63,141 nt of DNA from the NCBI GenBank assembly GCA_030615025.1, contig JAUXAB010000015.1, forward strand, positions 1 to 63,141, written 5' to 3'. The DNA is from Phycisphaerae bacterium (GTDB taxonomy: Bacteria > Planctomycetota > Phycisphaerae > Sedimentisphaerales > Anaerobacaceae). Shown here piece after piece: positions 44,401-52,549 of the stretch. Numbering within the stretch: the stretch's first letter is position 1; every line of letters starts with the position of its first letter. The notes beneath the pieces are model-generated. The model searched no databases. It had not been told where the DNA came from and saw nothing but the letters and a program-made list of their open reading frames with translations. Made by a program: the position numbers and the translations under genes.

Positions 44401-45750
44401 ATGAGTAATCAAAGAATGAAAAAAGAAATAGACAGACGCAGTTTCCTGCATTCTGCTGCTGCGGCAGGTGCGGGTTTGGTGTTTTCACCGATGGTCGTGG
44501 GCCAGGCAGTTGGCGGCACAAAGGGAGATGATATAAACATAGCACTGCTCGGCTGCGGGGCCCAGGGACAGATCTTGATGAATGTCTGCCGAAACATACC
44601 CGGCATTCGCTTTAAGGCGGTCTGCGATATCTGGACCGCTTATAATCAAAGACGAGTTTCGCGGCTGCTGAAAAGATACGGCTACGAGCACAATACCTAT
44701 GTGGACTACAAGGAGATGCTCGATAAGGAGAAGGACCTCGACGCGGTGATAATTGCTACACCCGACTTTTGGCACGCTGACCACGCCGTTGCTTGTCTGA
44801 AGGCCGGTCTGCACGTCTATTGCGAAAAAGAGATGTCCAATACTCTGGAAGGGGCCAGGCGGATGATGCAGGCCGCAAAGGAAACGCGCACGCTGCTGCA
44901 GATTGGCCATCAGCGCCGCAGCAATCCACGGTATATACACTGCTACGAGAAGCTGATCAAAGGGGCGAAGCTGTTAGGCCGAATTACCACGGTCAACGGA
45001 CAGTGGAACCGCAGTAAGGCGGCGTGCGAAGACTTAGGCTGGCCGAAAAAATACCCAGTAGAGCAGGCAACCCTTGAAAAATACGGTTTCAAGTCGATGC
45101 AGCAGTTCCGGAACTGGCGGTGGTATAAGGGATTGGGAGGCGGCCCCATCGTTGACCTCGGCTCGCACCAGATTGATATTTATAGCTGGTTCCTCGAAGC
45201 AAATCCGAAATCGGTAATAGCCAGCGGGGGCATCGATTACTGGAAGGGACACGAGTGGTATGACACTGTGATGGTCATTTATGAGTATGAAACCAAGGAG
45301 GGAGTTGCCCGCGCATTTTACCAGACGATAACCACCAACAGCAGCCAGGGATATTTTGAAAGCTTTATGGGTGATGAGGGGACGTTAGCTATATCGGAGG
45401 CCGCAGCGAGAGGCAGCGTCTATCGGGAACCGGCAGCACCTGATTGGGACAAATGGGTCAAGATGGGTTACTTGGGCGAACCACCAAAGGAGGAAGAGGA
45501 TGCCGAAACTGATGCGGTTCTGGATGTGCGCGAGACGGTACCGGTTGCGGAGTACAAGATCCCGGTGACAATGGATAAGCCGTACCATCAGCCGCACCTC
45601 GAGAATTTCTTCGATGCCGTTCGCGGCAAGACGAAACTCAGTTGCCCCGCGGAAGTCGGATACGAGACGGCTGTCACCGTACTGAAGGTCAATGAAGCGG
45701 TGGAAGCGCGACGTCTCCTGAACTTCAAGCCGGGGGAATTTAAGGTTTAG
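44401..45750 (+). CDS. Tat-exported Gfo/Idh/MocA oxidoreductase 10 (EKE variant)
   Basis: 449 residues, start after AGGAG. Tat IDRRSFLHSAAAAGAG. The EKP motif reads YCEKEMSN, so Pro is replaced by Glu. The substrate loop is GGPIVDLGSHQIDIYSWFL, closer to inositol or scyllo-inositol dehydrogenase-type loops than to the other paralogues. It stands immediately upstream of the heme cytochrome gene, making it the best candidate to feed electrons to it. Confidence 0.9.
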   Translation: MSNQRMKKEIDRRSFLHSAAAAGAGLVFSPMVVGQAVGGTKGDDINIALLGCGAQGQILMNVCRNIPGIRFKAVCDIWTAYNQRRVSRLLKRYGYEHNTYVDYKEMLDKEKDLDAVIIATPDFWHADHAVACLKAGLHVYCEKEMSNTLEGARRMMQAAKETRTLLQIGHQRRSNPRYIHCYEKLIKGAKLLGRITTVNGQWNRSKAACEDLGWPKKYPVEQATLEKYGFKSMQQFRNWRWYKGLGGGPIVDLGSHQIDIYSWFLEANPKSVIASGGIDYWKGHEWYDTVMVIYEYETKEGVARAFYQTITTNSSQGYFESFMGDEGTLAISEAAARGSVYREPAAPDWDKWVKMGYLGEPPKEEEDAETDAVLDVRETVPVAEYKIPVTMDKPYHQPHLENFFDAVRGKTKLSCPAEVGYETAVTVLKVNEAVEARRLLNFKPGEFKV

Positions 45751-45785
45751 AGCGTATCTGGTAACTCGTGAATCGAGCCTGAAAT

Positions 45786-45864
45786 TAGCCACGAATTAAC
45801 ACGAACGAACACGAATATCAAACTAAAAGTGAATAGATGAATTAGTAAAAATTTGTGAAAATTT
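45786..45864. repeat. Dispersed 'gccacgaattaacacgaacg' repeat and 'aaatttgtgaaaatttgtgg' tract
   Basis: The tract runs directly into the GTG start of the cytochrome gene, whose first codon is part of the 'tttgtggc' unit. It is related to 14632-14660. Confidence 0.6.
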
Positions 45865-47799
45865 GTGGCAAAAAAATTAAAAAGGATTGGCCGTACGTTG
45901 AGAAAAGGATTGATAATAACAGCCGTTTGCTGCTGGCTGGTTTTGGTCTTATCTGCCTTTGCCGATACCGGCCAGAAAAAGATAGGCGATATCAGTGACG
46001 GCAGCCGAGCCACCCCCGTTCATCTTGTTGACCTATTTGTTGCCGACCCAGTTGACGAGGAAAAAGTTGTAAAGGTCACTCCCGATGACGACCCACTTTT
46101 GCCTTTTTCGACGCGCCGGACCTGCTGTGAGTGTCACATCTATGAGCACAACTACGACGTAATCAGTAAAGGCTGGCATTTTAATGCGGTCGATGCGAAT
46201 GTTGCTCCTGGCCGGAAGGGGCAGCCGTGGATTTTTGTTGACGCCGGCACCTGTACGCAGATTCCTCTCTCTTACCGTCCCTGGCCGGGCACTTTCAAAC
46301 CTGAACAACTTGGGCAAACAGCTTTTAAGTTTACTCAGCTTTTTGGCAGGCACATGCCTGGCGGCGGTGTGGGAGAACTTGATACTGATAAATCCGACGA
46401 GATTATGCGCCAGGAGGTATCGGGTAAGCTGGAAATTAATTGCCTGAGTTGTCATAATGCTCATCCGGGACAAGACCAGGCTGAATACGCTGCGCAAATA
46501 GCTCGCCAGAATTTTCGCTGGGCTGCGGCTGCCGCCTGCGAATTCGGTTCCGTTAAAGGCATCGCAGCTGCGCAGCCCGACACCTACGACCCCTTAATGG
46601 ACGATGCGATAGCTACAACGTATCGCGAAAACACGTTTGACCACCAGAAAAAAGTCCTCTTTAACATTGTCAGAAAGGTGCCTAACGAGCGGTGCTATTT
46701 CTGCCATTCCAACCTGGACCTGGGTGAGCACGGCTCGGAAAAGTGGGCGGCAGACGAGGATGTGCATTTAGCTGCAGGATTGACCTGTGTTGATTGCCAC
46801 CGCAACGGCCTGGACCATAACATTATCCGCGGATATGAGGGCGAAGACGTAGCATCGAAGAACCCATTAGCAGCTTCTGCGACTTGTGAAGGCTGCCACG
46901 CGGAGGGACGTTTGGGTGCACCTGTGCCTGAGCATCCGGGCATCCCGCCGATTCACTTTGAGAAAGTCACCTGCACGGCCTGTCATTCCGGCCCCTGGCC
47001 CAGCCAAAAGACTTATCGCGGCAAGACCTCGCGGGCGCACGGATTGGGGACTCATAACGTCAATAAATCGGATGAGGCCTTACCGCATATTGTCTATCCT
47101 GTCTTTGCTAAGCAGGGGGGCATCGGTGCTGCATATTATGGATATTTGGTGTCTTTCAGGTTGGACGGGAAAATTGCTCCTCATAAGCTCATCTGGCCTG
47201 CCTTTTGGGGAACTCTGAAAGACCAAAAGGTTACTCCGGTTACTTTGGAAATCGTGAAGCGAACTGCCCGTAGAGTTATTGGCAGAAGGATGCTTCTACC
47301 TTCCGGGGATTGGCCGGCGCTGACAGCGGAGCACATTGCCAAAACCCTGGATTTGTTGAAAAAGACGGTTGAAGGTGAACCTGTTTATATCTGCGGCGGC
47401 AAACTCTACCGTCTTGATGATTCGGGGCAGCTTCGCGAGCCGGAAGAGCACCCGGCTGCGCAGCCATATCTTTGGCCCATCGCTCACAATGTCAGGCCGG
47501 CTGCCCAGTCATTAGGCGTTCGCCGCTGTGAGGATTGCCATTCGACGGATGGCCCTTTCTTTTTCGGTGAGGTTGCTGTCGATACTCCTGTTGTTTCGGA
47601 ACGAGATTCGGTCAAAAAAATGGTCGAATTCCAGGGCATCGACGCTTTTTATGCGTGGGCGTTTGCTTTTTCATTCGTATTCCGACCATTCCTGAAGGTT
47701 GTTGCTCTCGGCTCGTGTGGGCTTATTGGTGTGGTTTTGTTGTTGTATGGGCTTAAGGCCCTGGCCTGTGTTGTGAAGGCACTGGCTGAGGGAGATTAG
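45865..47799 (+). CDS. Heptaheme c-type cytochrome, membrane-anchored
   Basis: 644 residues. Seven CxxCH heme sites lie at about 87 (CCECH), 193 (CLSCH), 277 (CYFCH), 308 (CVDCH), 341 (CEGCH), 370 (CTACH) and 555 (CEDCH). There is a signal peptide (about 13-33) and a C-terminal membrane helix (about 600-635), so the hemes face the periplasm. The GTG start is formed by a repeat; TTG at 45898, preceded by AAGGA, is an alternative that removes 11 residues. Downstream is a b-type membrane protein, so the pair resembles a quinone-linked electron-transfer module. The exact family is not recognised. Confidence 0.85.
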   Translation: MAKKLKRIGRTLRKGLIITAVCCWLVLVLSAFADTGQKKIGDISDGSRATPVHLVDLFVADPVDEEKVVKVTPDDDPLLPFSTRRTCCECHIYEHNYDVISKGWHFNAVDANVAPGRKGQPWIFVDAGTCTQIPLSYRPWPGTFKPEQLGQTAFKFTQLFGRHMPGGGVGELDTDKSDEIMRQEVSGKLEINCLSCHNAHPGQDQAEYAAQIARQNFRWAAAAACEFGSVKGIAAAQPDTYDPLMDDAIATTYRENTFDHQKKVLFNIVRKVPNERCYFCHSNLDLGEHGSEKWAADEDVHLAAGLTCVDCHRNGLDHNIIRGYEGEDVASKNPLAASATCEGCHAEGRLGAPVPEHPGIPPIHFEKVTCTACHSGPWPSQKTYRGKTSRAHGLGTHNVNKSDEALPHIVYPVFAKQGGIGAAYYGYLVSFRLDGKIAPHKLIWPAFWGTLKDQKVTPVTLEIVKRTARRVIGRRMLLPSGDWPALTAEHIAKTLDLLKKTVEGEPVYICGGKLYRLDDSGQLREPEEHPAAQPYLWPIAHNVRPAAQSLGVRRCEDCHSTDGPFFFGEVAVDTPVVSERDSVKKMVEFQGIDAFYAWAFAFSFVFRPFLKVVALGSCGLIGVVLLLYGLKALACVVKALAEGD

Positions 47800-47932
47800 T
47801 CTCGATTTAGCATTGGTGGGCAAAAAAACACTGCCCACCCTACAATTGCTGTGTTGTGAAGGCACTGGCCGAGGGAGATTAGTCTCGATTTAGCATTGGT
47901 GGGCAAAAAAGCACTGCCCACCCTACAATTGC
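47767..47932. repeat. 83-bp tandem duplication covering the 3' end of the cytochrome gene
   Basis: 47767-47849 and 47850-47932 match with two differences over 83 bp. The unit begins with the last 33 coding bases (ttgtgaaggcactgg...) and contains a TGGTGGGC/GCCCACC hairpin repeat. The second copy leaves a stub of the coding end, including its stop, outside any gene. Confidence 0.9.
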
Positions 47933-47955
47933 TCGATGCTCGATAAAAACGAGGG

Positions 47956-48621
47956 ATGAGAGATATGTTTCGGACGCTTTCGATAATCGGTTTTGTAGTT
48001 TGTTTTGCGGGCATTGCCGTGTGCTGTGTGGCTTCGCCGTGCAAGGGATGCGGGCTCTCGCCCGGGCAGATATTGAGAAGACTCATCCATCTTTTTACAT
48101 TGCTTTTCGTGGAACAGCGGCTAAGCCCGGTGGGGGTTCTCAGGAAGCTGGTTTATCTGCTGGCATTACTTTGCTTTGTGGTATTAGCGGTCACCAGTTT
48201 TTATCCGGTGCTGGTCCTGGGCGAGGCAATTTGCGGCTATTGGCTGATGCTGCACGCTACCTTTGCGCCGGTCTTTGCAGTTTGTCTGGCAATTTTGGCT
48301 GTGATGTGGGCATCGCATTGCCGTTTCACCGGGAGCGATTGGCCGTGGCTGCAGCGTTTGATTCGGCGTGTTATTTTAGCCAAGACAGTCAGCGAAAAGA
48401 CGGTTTGTGAAAGCTCTGGTCTGGGGCGGAAGATAACCTTTTGGCTGATTGTGGTATTAGCTTTGCCGTTAATCATTTCGATTGTTTCGAGCATGTTTCC
48501 ACTTTTCGGAACTCATTGGCAGGAATTGCTTTTAGATACGCATCGTTACAGCGCATTGGCACTGGCATTAGCTGTAATTGTGCATACCTACTTGATGATC
48601 CGAACTCAAATGAAAGAATAA
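47956..48621 (+). CDS. Cytochrome b-like membrane protein
   Basis: 221 residues with about five hydrophobic helices (about 7-27, 62-82, 92-115, 158-178, 197-216). Histidines on helices (MLHATFAPVF, THRYSALALALAVIVHTYLM) are spaced as bis-heme ligands in four-helix b561/DUF4405-like cytochromes. A CKGCG pair follows the first helix. Lying 156 bp after the multiheme cytochrome, it probably passes electrons between quinone pool and the c-hemes. Direction cannot be told from sequence. Confidence 0.65.
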   Translation: MRDMFRTLSIIGFVVCFAGIAVCCVASPCKGCGLSPGQILRRLIHLFTLLFVEQRLSPVGVLRKLVYLLALLCFVVLAVTSFYPVLVLGEAICGYWLMLHATFAPVFAVCLAILAVMWASHCRFTGSDWPWLQRLIRRVILAKTVSEKTVCESSGLGRKITFWLIVVLALPLIISIVSSMFPLFGTHWQELLLDTHRYSALALALAVIVHTYLMIRTQMKE

Positions 48622-48682
48622 TGGCCCCCGCCGGTTGCTTCGCAACGCGAAGCTGCGGGGGGCTGGAAAGGAGAAAGAGCCG

Positions 48683-49789
48683 ATGCAAAAGGTAAAAGTA
48701 GCTGTGGTGGGGCTCGGGTTTGGAGCCGAGTTTATTCCTATTTATCAAAGACATCCTGATGCTGAATGCTACGCTATTTGCCAGAGAACGGAAGACCACC
48801 TCAAGGAGATTGGTGAGCAATTTGGAATCGAAAGACGGTTCACCAAATTTGAAGACCTTTTAAGTATCGACGAATTAGACGCTATCCACGTCGTTTCGCC
48901 TATAGCCGAGCATGCCCGGATGTCATTAGCGTCTCTAAACGCGGGCAAACATACCGCCTGTACGGTTCCAATGGCTACCACCAAAGAAGACTGCCTTGCA
49001 ATTGCAAAGGCACGGAAAAAAAGCGGCAAAGTATATATGATGATGGAAACGGCTGTATATACACGAGAGTTCCTCTATGCAAAAGAGCTGGTTGAAACAG
49101 GCAAGTTGGGCAAGATTCAGTTCTTAAGGGGCTCTCATCAGCAAAATATGGGATTGCCGGGTTGGCCGGATTACTGGTACGGCTTCCCCCCGATGCACTA
49201 TGCGACCCACGCTGTCAGTCCACTGCTCTGCCTTGCGAAAAAGTTAGTGGAGTCAGTTGTTTGTTATGGCTCAGGAGTAATTCAAGAAGACTATATCAAG
49301 CGCTATAATTCGCCTTTTGCAATTGAAACCGCTATCCTGAAACTGGCCGATTCCGACCTTGCCTGCGAGGTAACGAGGTCGCTCTTTGACACAATTCGAC
49401 AGTACAGGGAAAGTTTCGACGTGTACGGCACAAAACTTTCGTTTGAATGGGAGCAGATTGCCGGTGAAGGGCCGGTGATTTACTCCGGCTATGAAGATGC
49501 CAAGAGGGTAGAGGTTCCGGATTATGGGCGCTTGCTGCCAAAGGAGATAGCTCCATTCACAGGACACGGCGTCTATGACGAAGAGCACGAGCACACTTCG
49601 TTTATTCAAGGTGCAGGACACGGCGGCTCCCATCCCCATCTGACTCACGAGTTTATTCGTGCGATTATCGAAAGCCGAGCCTCTGCGGTCGATGCAAAAA
49701 CTGCCGCAAACTGGACAATGGCAGGGATATGCGCCCACGAGTCAGCGTTGAATGATGGCAAGAGAATTGAAATCCCTCAGGCAGACTAA
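48683..49789 (+). CDS. Cytosolic Gfo/Idh/MocA oxidoreductase 11 (VPM variant)
   Basis: Start at 48683, where homology begins (MQKVKVAVVGLGFGAEF). 368 residues and no Tat signal, the only such paralogue here, so it probably uses the cytoplasmic NAD(P) pool. The EKP motif is replaced by CTVPMATT and the loop reads MHYATHAVSPLL, so both the usual Lys and the HxxxD Asp are missing. The end region GHGGSHPHLTHEF could supply other active-site His residues. It is likely to have a distinct chemistry from the exported paralogues. Confidence 0.88.
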   Translation: MQKVKVAVVGLGFGAEFIPIYQRHPDAECYAICQRTEDHLKEIGEQFGIERRFTKFEDLLSIDELDAIHVVSPIAEHARMSLASLNAGKHTACTVPMATTKEDCLAIAKARKKSGKVYMMMETAVYTREFLYAKELVETGKLGKIQFLRGSHQQNMGLPGWPDYWYGFPPMHYATHAVSPLLCLAKKLVESVVCYGSGVIQEDYIKRYNSPFAIETAILKLADSDLACEVTRSLFDTIRQYRESFDVYGTKLSFEWEQIAGEGPVIYSGYEDAKRVEVPDYGRLLPKEIAPFTGHGVYDEEHEHTSFIQGAGHGGSHPHLTHEFIRAIIESRASAVDAKTAANWTMAGICAHESALNDGKRIEIPQAD

Positions 49790-49801
49790 TTTTTTAAGTA
49801 G

Positions 49802-49830
49802 TTCGACATTTTAAGCGGGAATGTTATACT
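49802..49830 (+). promoter_or_regulatory. Candidate sigma70 promoter of the permease gene
   Basis: TTCGAC (49802-49807), a 17-bp spacer and TATACT (49825-49830). A CCCGGC-ggcgt-GCCGGG hairpin follows in the leader at about 49841-49857. Confidence 0.5.
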
Positions 49831-49894
49831 GCGTAAATACCCGGCGGCGTGCCGGGATAACATAATCGAGATAGTTTATTTAGGAGAACGAATT

Positions 49895-51319
49895 ATGAGT
49901 AATGGAGTACTGCCAGATTACGTACGTATGGCCAAGCCGAATCCGATGGAGAATCGGGCGCCCTGGTACAAAAACACGGCACCGACATACGCCGGAATCT
50001 TTCTCTGGTTTGTCTTTTGGAACAAGATGGCCAGCGGGGGGACGGACACGCCGGGCGGTGTGCTGGGCCAGGGTCTTGGCGTGGCCTTACTTGGGCTGGT
50101 TGTTGCCGCCTTGCTATGCCACTTTCTGTTTTATCTGGTTCCCGGTCTTTTCGGGATGAAGACGGGTCTGCCGCTGTATGTCGTTGGGACCTCGACGTAT
50201 GGCGTGCAAGGTGGGTTTTTGATGCCGGGCTTTCTGATGGGAGTGCTGCAATTCGGGTGGCTCGGGGTAAACGCCTATTTTTCATCGATGGCATTGGCGC
50301 CGCTTTTTGGCGGTAGTACGACAGCCCAGATAATCATCGCCGTCATTTGGGCGGCCATGGCAGCGTTTGTGGGCTTGAAAGGCATCCAATACGTTGCCAA
50401 AGTAGCTACTTTTCTTCCTCTAATTCCGTTAGTCATATTGGTGATAATGATAGCGAAAACTATTGGTGGAATAGGAGACTTCGAGGCAGAGAAGCTTGTA
50501 GCGGCTGGTGTTACGGAGGGCGGCCCGATTGTTGGCTTGAGTGTTTTTGGCGTAATTGCCCTGTGCATAACGTATATCGTGGGATTCTTTGCCACAGCCG
50601 GAGCAGCGGGTGTGGACTTCGGGATGAACAACAAGGACGAGAAAAACGTCCAGATGGGCGGCCTGGTAGGCATCGCTCTGGCCACTATCGTTGCCGGCGG
50701 AGGAGCTATCCTGATAGCAGCGGGCGCTTTCGGTAAAGGCCTCGGGGCAGGGCTCGACACAGCAGATATAGGTTTTATGAGCACTATCATGGGCTCAGAT
50801 GGCGCCGGTAAGGCCATGGGGGTGTTGCTGGCGGTTGCAGCCTTCCCACCGGCCTGCTTCTCGTCGTTCATAGCGGCGAACAGCTTCAAGACGACCTTGC
50901 CAAAGGTAAATCCCTTCATCTCGGTTGGCGTCGGAACTGCTGTAAGTATTTTCCTTGCCGTGACGGGTTTGGCAGAAGACGTTCTGGGCGTTTTCACGAT
51001 TATCGGTGCTTCGTTTGGTCCGGTCTGTGGTGCAATGATGGTTGATTACCTGATGGCAGGTAAGAAGTGGGCGGGTCCTCGTGCCGGTTGGAACCTGGCG
51101 GGGTGGATTTCCTGGGTTGTTGGCTTTATCGTTGGAATGCTGCCCTTAGTGAGCAGTGTCAAAATTCCTGCGGCGCCGCTGGCGGCATTTATTGTCGGTG
51201 GCGTGCTCTATTATGTACTTGCCAAGGCAGGGCTTGAGTCAAAAGTGCTCACGATGGCTGCGGCTCCGGCCGAGGGTGCGAGTCAAGAGGCGCCCCCCGC
51301 CGAGACCAAGGGCGTGTGA
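49895..51319 (+). CDS. NCS1-like (cytosine/purine permease-type) transporter
   Basis: 474 residues with TAGGAG upstream and about twelve hydrophobic helices. The N-terminus is soluble (NRAPWYKNTAPTYAGIFLW), as in NCS1 symporters, and helix 1 keeps a substrate/Na-site-like pattern. NCS1 proteins import nucleobases, hydantoins or allantoin by cation symport. In planctomycetes related proteins sit by sugar oxidoreductases, so the substrate may not be a base. The last 25 residues are a disordered Ala/Pro/Glu tail. The fold is confident, the substrate is not. Confidence 0.75.
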   Translation: MSNGVLPDYVRMAKPNPMENRAPWYKNTAPTYAGIFLWFVFWNKMASGGTDTPGGVLGQGLGVALLGLVVAALLCHFLFYLVPGLFGMKTGLPLYVVGTSTYGVQGGFLMPGFLMGVLQFGWLGVNAYFSSMALAPLFGGSTTAQIIIAVIWAAMAAFVGLKGIQYVAKVATFLPLIPLVILVIMIAKTIGGIGDFEAEKLVAAGVTEGGPIVGLSVFGVIALCITYIVGFFATAGAAGVDFGMNNKDEKNVQMGGLVGIALATIVAGGGAILIAAGAFGKGLGAGLDTADIGFMSTIMGSDGAGKAMGVLLAVAAFPPACFSSFIAANSFKTTLPKVNPFISVGVGTAVSIFLAVTGLAEDVLGVFTIIGASFGPVCGAMMVDYLMAGKKWAGPRAGWNLAGWISWVVGFIVGMLPLVSSVKIPAAPLAAFIVGGVLYYVLAKAGLESKVLTMAAAPAEGASQEAPPAETKGV

Positions 51320-51353
51320 TTTTGCTTTATCTTCGTGGATTTGTTACTAAAGC

Positions 51354-51383
51354 AGGGATTCGGGAGTGCCGGATCCCTGCCAT
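51354..51383. repeat. GCAGGGAT/ATCCCTGC hairpin
   Basis: Perfect 8-bp arms around a 13-base loop that itself contains tcggg/ccgg, shortly after the permease stop. It shares 'agggattcgg' and 'ggatccctgcc' with 14936-14980. No T-run follows. The rest of 51320-51654 contains only the promoter at 51533. Confidence 0.55.
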
Positions 51384-51532
51384 TTTAGGGCCGTTTGAGG
51401 GGGAAAGGCGGGTGTACTGCCATATTTTGGCGGCCATTTTGGGCACGCTCTATCTTAGCGATCGTGCTCAACATGAGGAAAAAGAAGGGGAATTCCTTGC
51501 TTAGAAGGCTTTTCTGAAATTTTAATGGCGGC

Positions 51533-51561
51533 TTGACAATACCGCGTAAATAAAGTAGGAT
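51533..51561 (+). promoter_or_regulatory. sigma70 promoter of the lipoprotein-Agl23-ApbE operon
   Basis: TTGACA (51533-51538), a 17-bp spacer and TAGGAT (51556-51561), about 95 bp upstream of the first gene. Confidence 0.65.
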
Positions 51562-51654
51562 TAAGAAAGCTACTGATGCTGGTATGCGTGGTTTTCTGAA
51601 AAGTAACAGTTCTGTGAGTCAGATAGAATTTTGGAATTTTGAGGTTAAATAGAA

Positions 51655-52548
51655 ATGAGAAAAAAAGGTCTTAATTCAGTTGTGAAGGTTTCTGTCTGCG
51701 TTTTGATAGCGATGGGTTTATTGGTTGCTACCTCGTGCAGACAATCCGAGGAGGAGGCTACATCTAAGGCGCCAGAAGAGGAAACCGGCCCGAATGTCCT
51801 TGTTGTGTCAGTGGAACCCGTCAACGAACCGGCAAAAAGTGTTTTAGAGCCCCCGGTTTCAGAACCACCCGAAGTGACGAAAGTGACCCCACCTACAACA
51901 AAGGAGATTGAGAAGGTTCCGGAGCCCGTCAACGAAGATGCGAACGCACCCGAGGGGGTGCCAATACTCATTAAGCTTCCCAAGCCGATGTTCGTTGGCA
52001 CGCCGCAGGATACCAAGGTGCCGAACCTTGAGAAACCACGGGGCAAGCGGCGGCCGCCATTCTATGCCCCGGTCGGGGTAAAAAATGTTGCCTTTGAAAA
52101 ACCAGTGAGCAGCAGCGACGAAGAGCCGATTATCGGCGAGATAGAAATGATAACCGACGGTGACAAGGAGGCGGCTGACGGCAGTTATGTTGAGTTAGGT
52201 CCTTTTCGGCAAGACATCACTATCGACCTCGAGGCGGAGTATGAGATATACGCCATTTTGTGCTGGCACTACCATAAGCAGGCGCGGGTTTATTTTGATG
52301 TGGTGGTGCAGGTTGCCGATGACCCTGATTTTATTACGAATGTCACTACCATGTTCAACAACGACATTGACAACTCTGCTGGTTTAGGTGTCGGCAAAAA
52401 TAAGCACTATACCGAGACCGCTGAGGGCAGGCTTATCGACGCCAAGGGTGTCCGGGGTCGATATATCCGCCTATACAGCCAGGGCAATAACAGCAACGAC
52501 TTAAACCACTATATCGAAGTGGAAGTTTTCGGCAAGCCGACAGGATGA
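51655..52548 (+). CDS. Lipoprotein with discoidin-like C-terminal domain
   Basis: 297 residues with lipobox LLVATSC (about 23-29). A Pro/Glu/Val-rich linker (about 32-140) is followed by a beta-sandwich region (about 142-297) that resembles F5/8 type C (discoidin) domains: VAFEKPVSSSDEEP, EMITDGDKEA, then VRGRYIRLYSQGN and EVEVFG. Such domains bind glycans or surfaces. It starts an operon of four genes; the next ATG is one base after its stop. Confidence 0.72.
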   Translation: MRKKGLNSVVKVSVCVLIAMGLLVATSCRQSEEEATSKAPEEETGPNVLVVSVEPVNEPAKSVLEPPVSEPPEVTKVTPPTTKEIEKVPEPVNEDANAPEGVPILIKLPKPMFVGTPQDTKVPNLEKPRGKRRPPFYAPVGVKNVAFEKPVSSSDEEPIIGEIEMITDGDKEAADGSYVELGPFRQDITIDLEAEYEIYAILCWHYHKQARVYFDVVVQVADDPDFITNVTTMFNNDIDNSAGLGVGKNKHYTETAEGRLIDAKGVRGRYIRLYSQGNNSNDLNHYIEVEVFGKPTG

Positions 52549-52549
52549 A

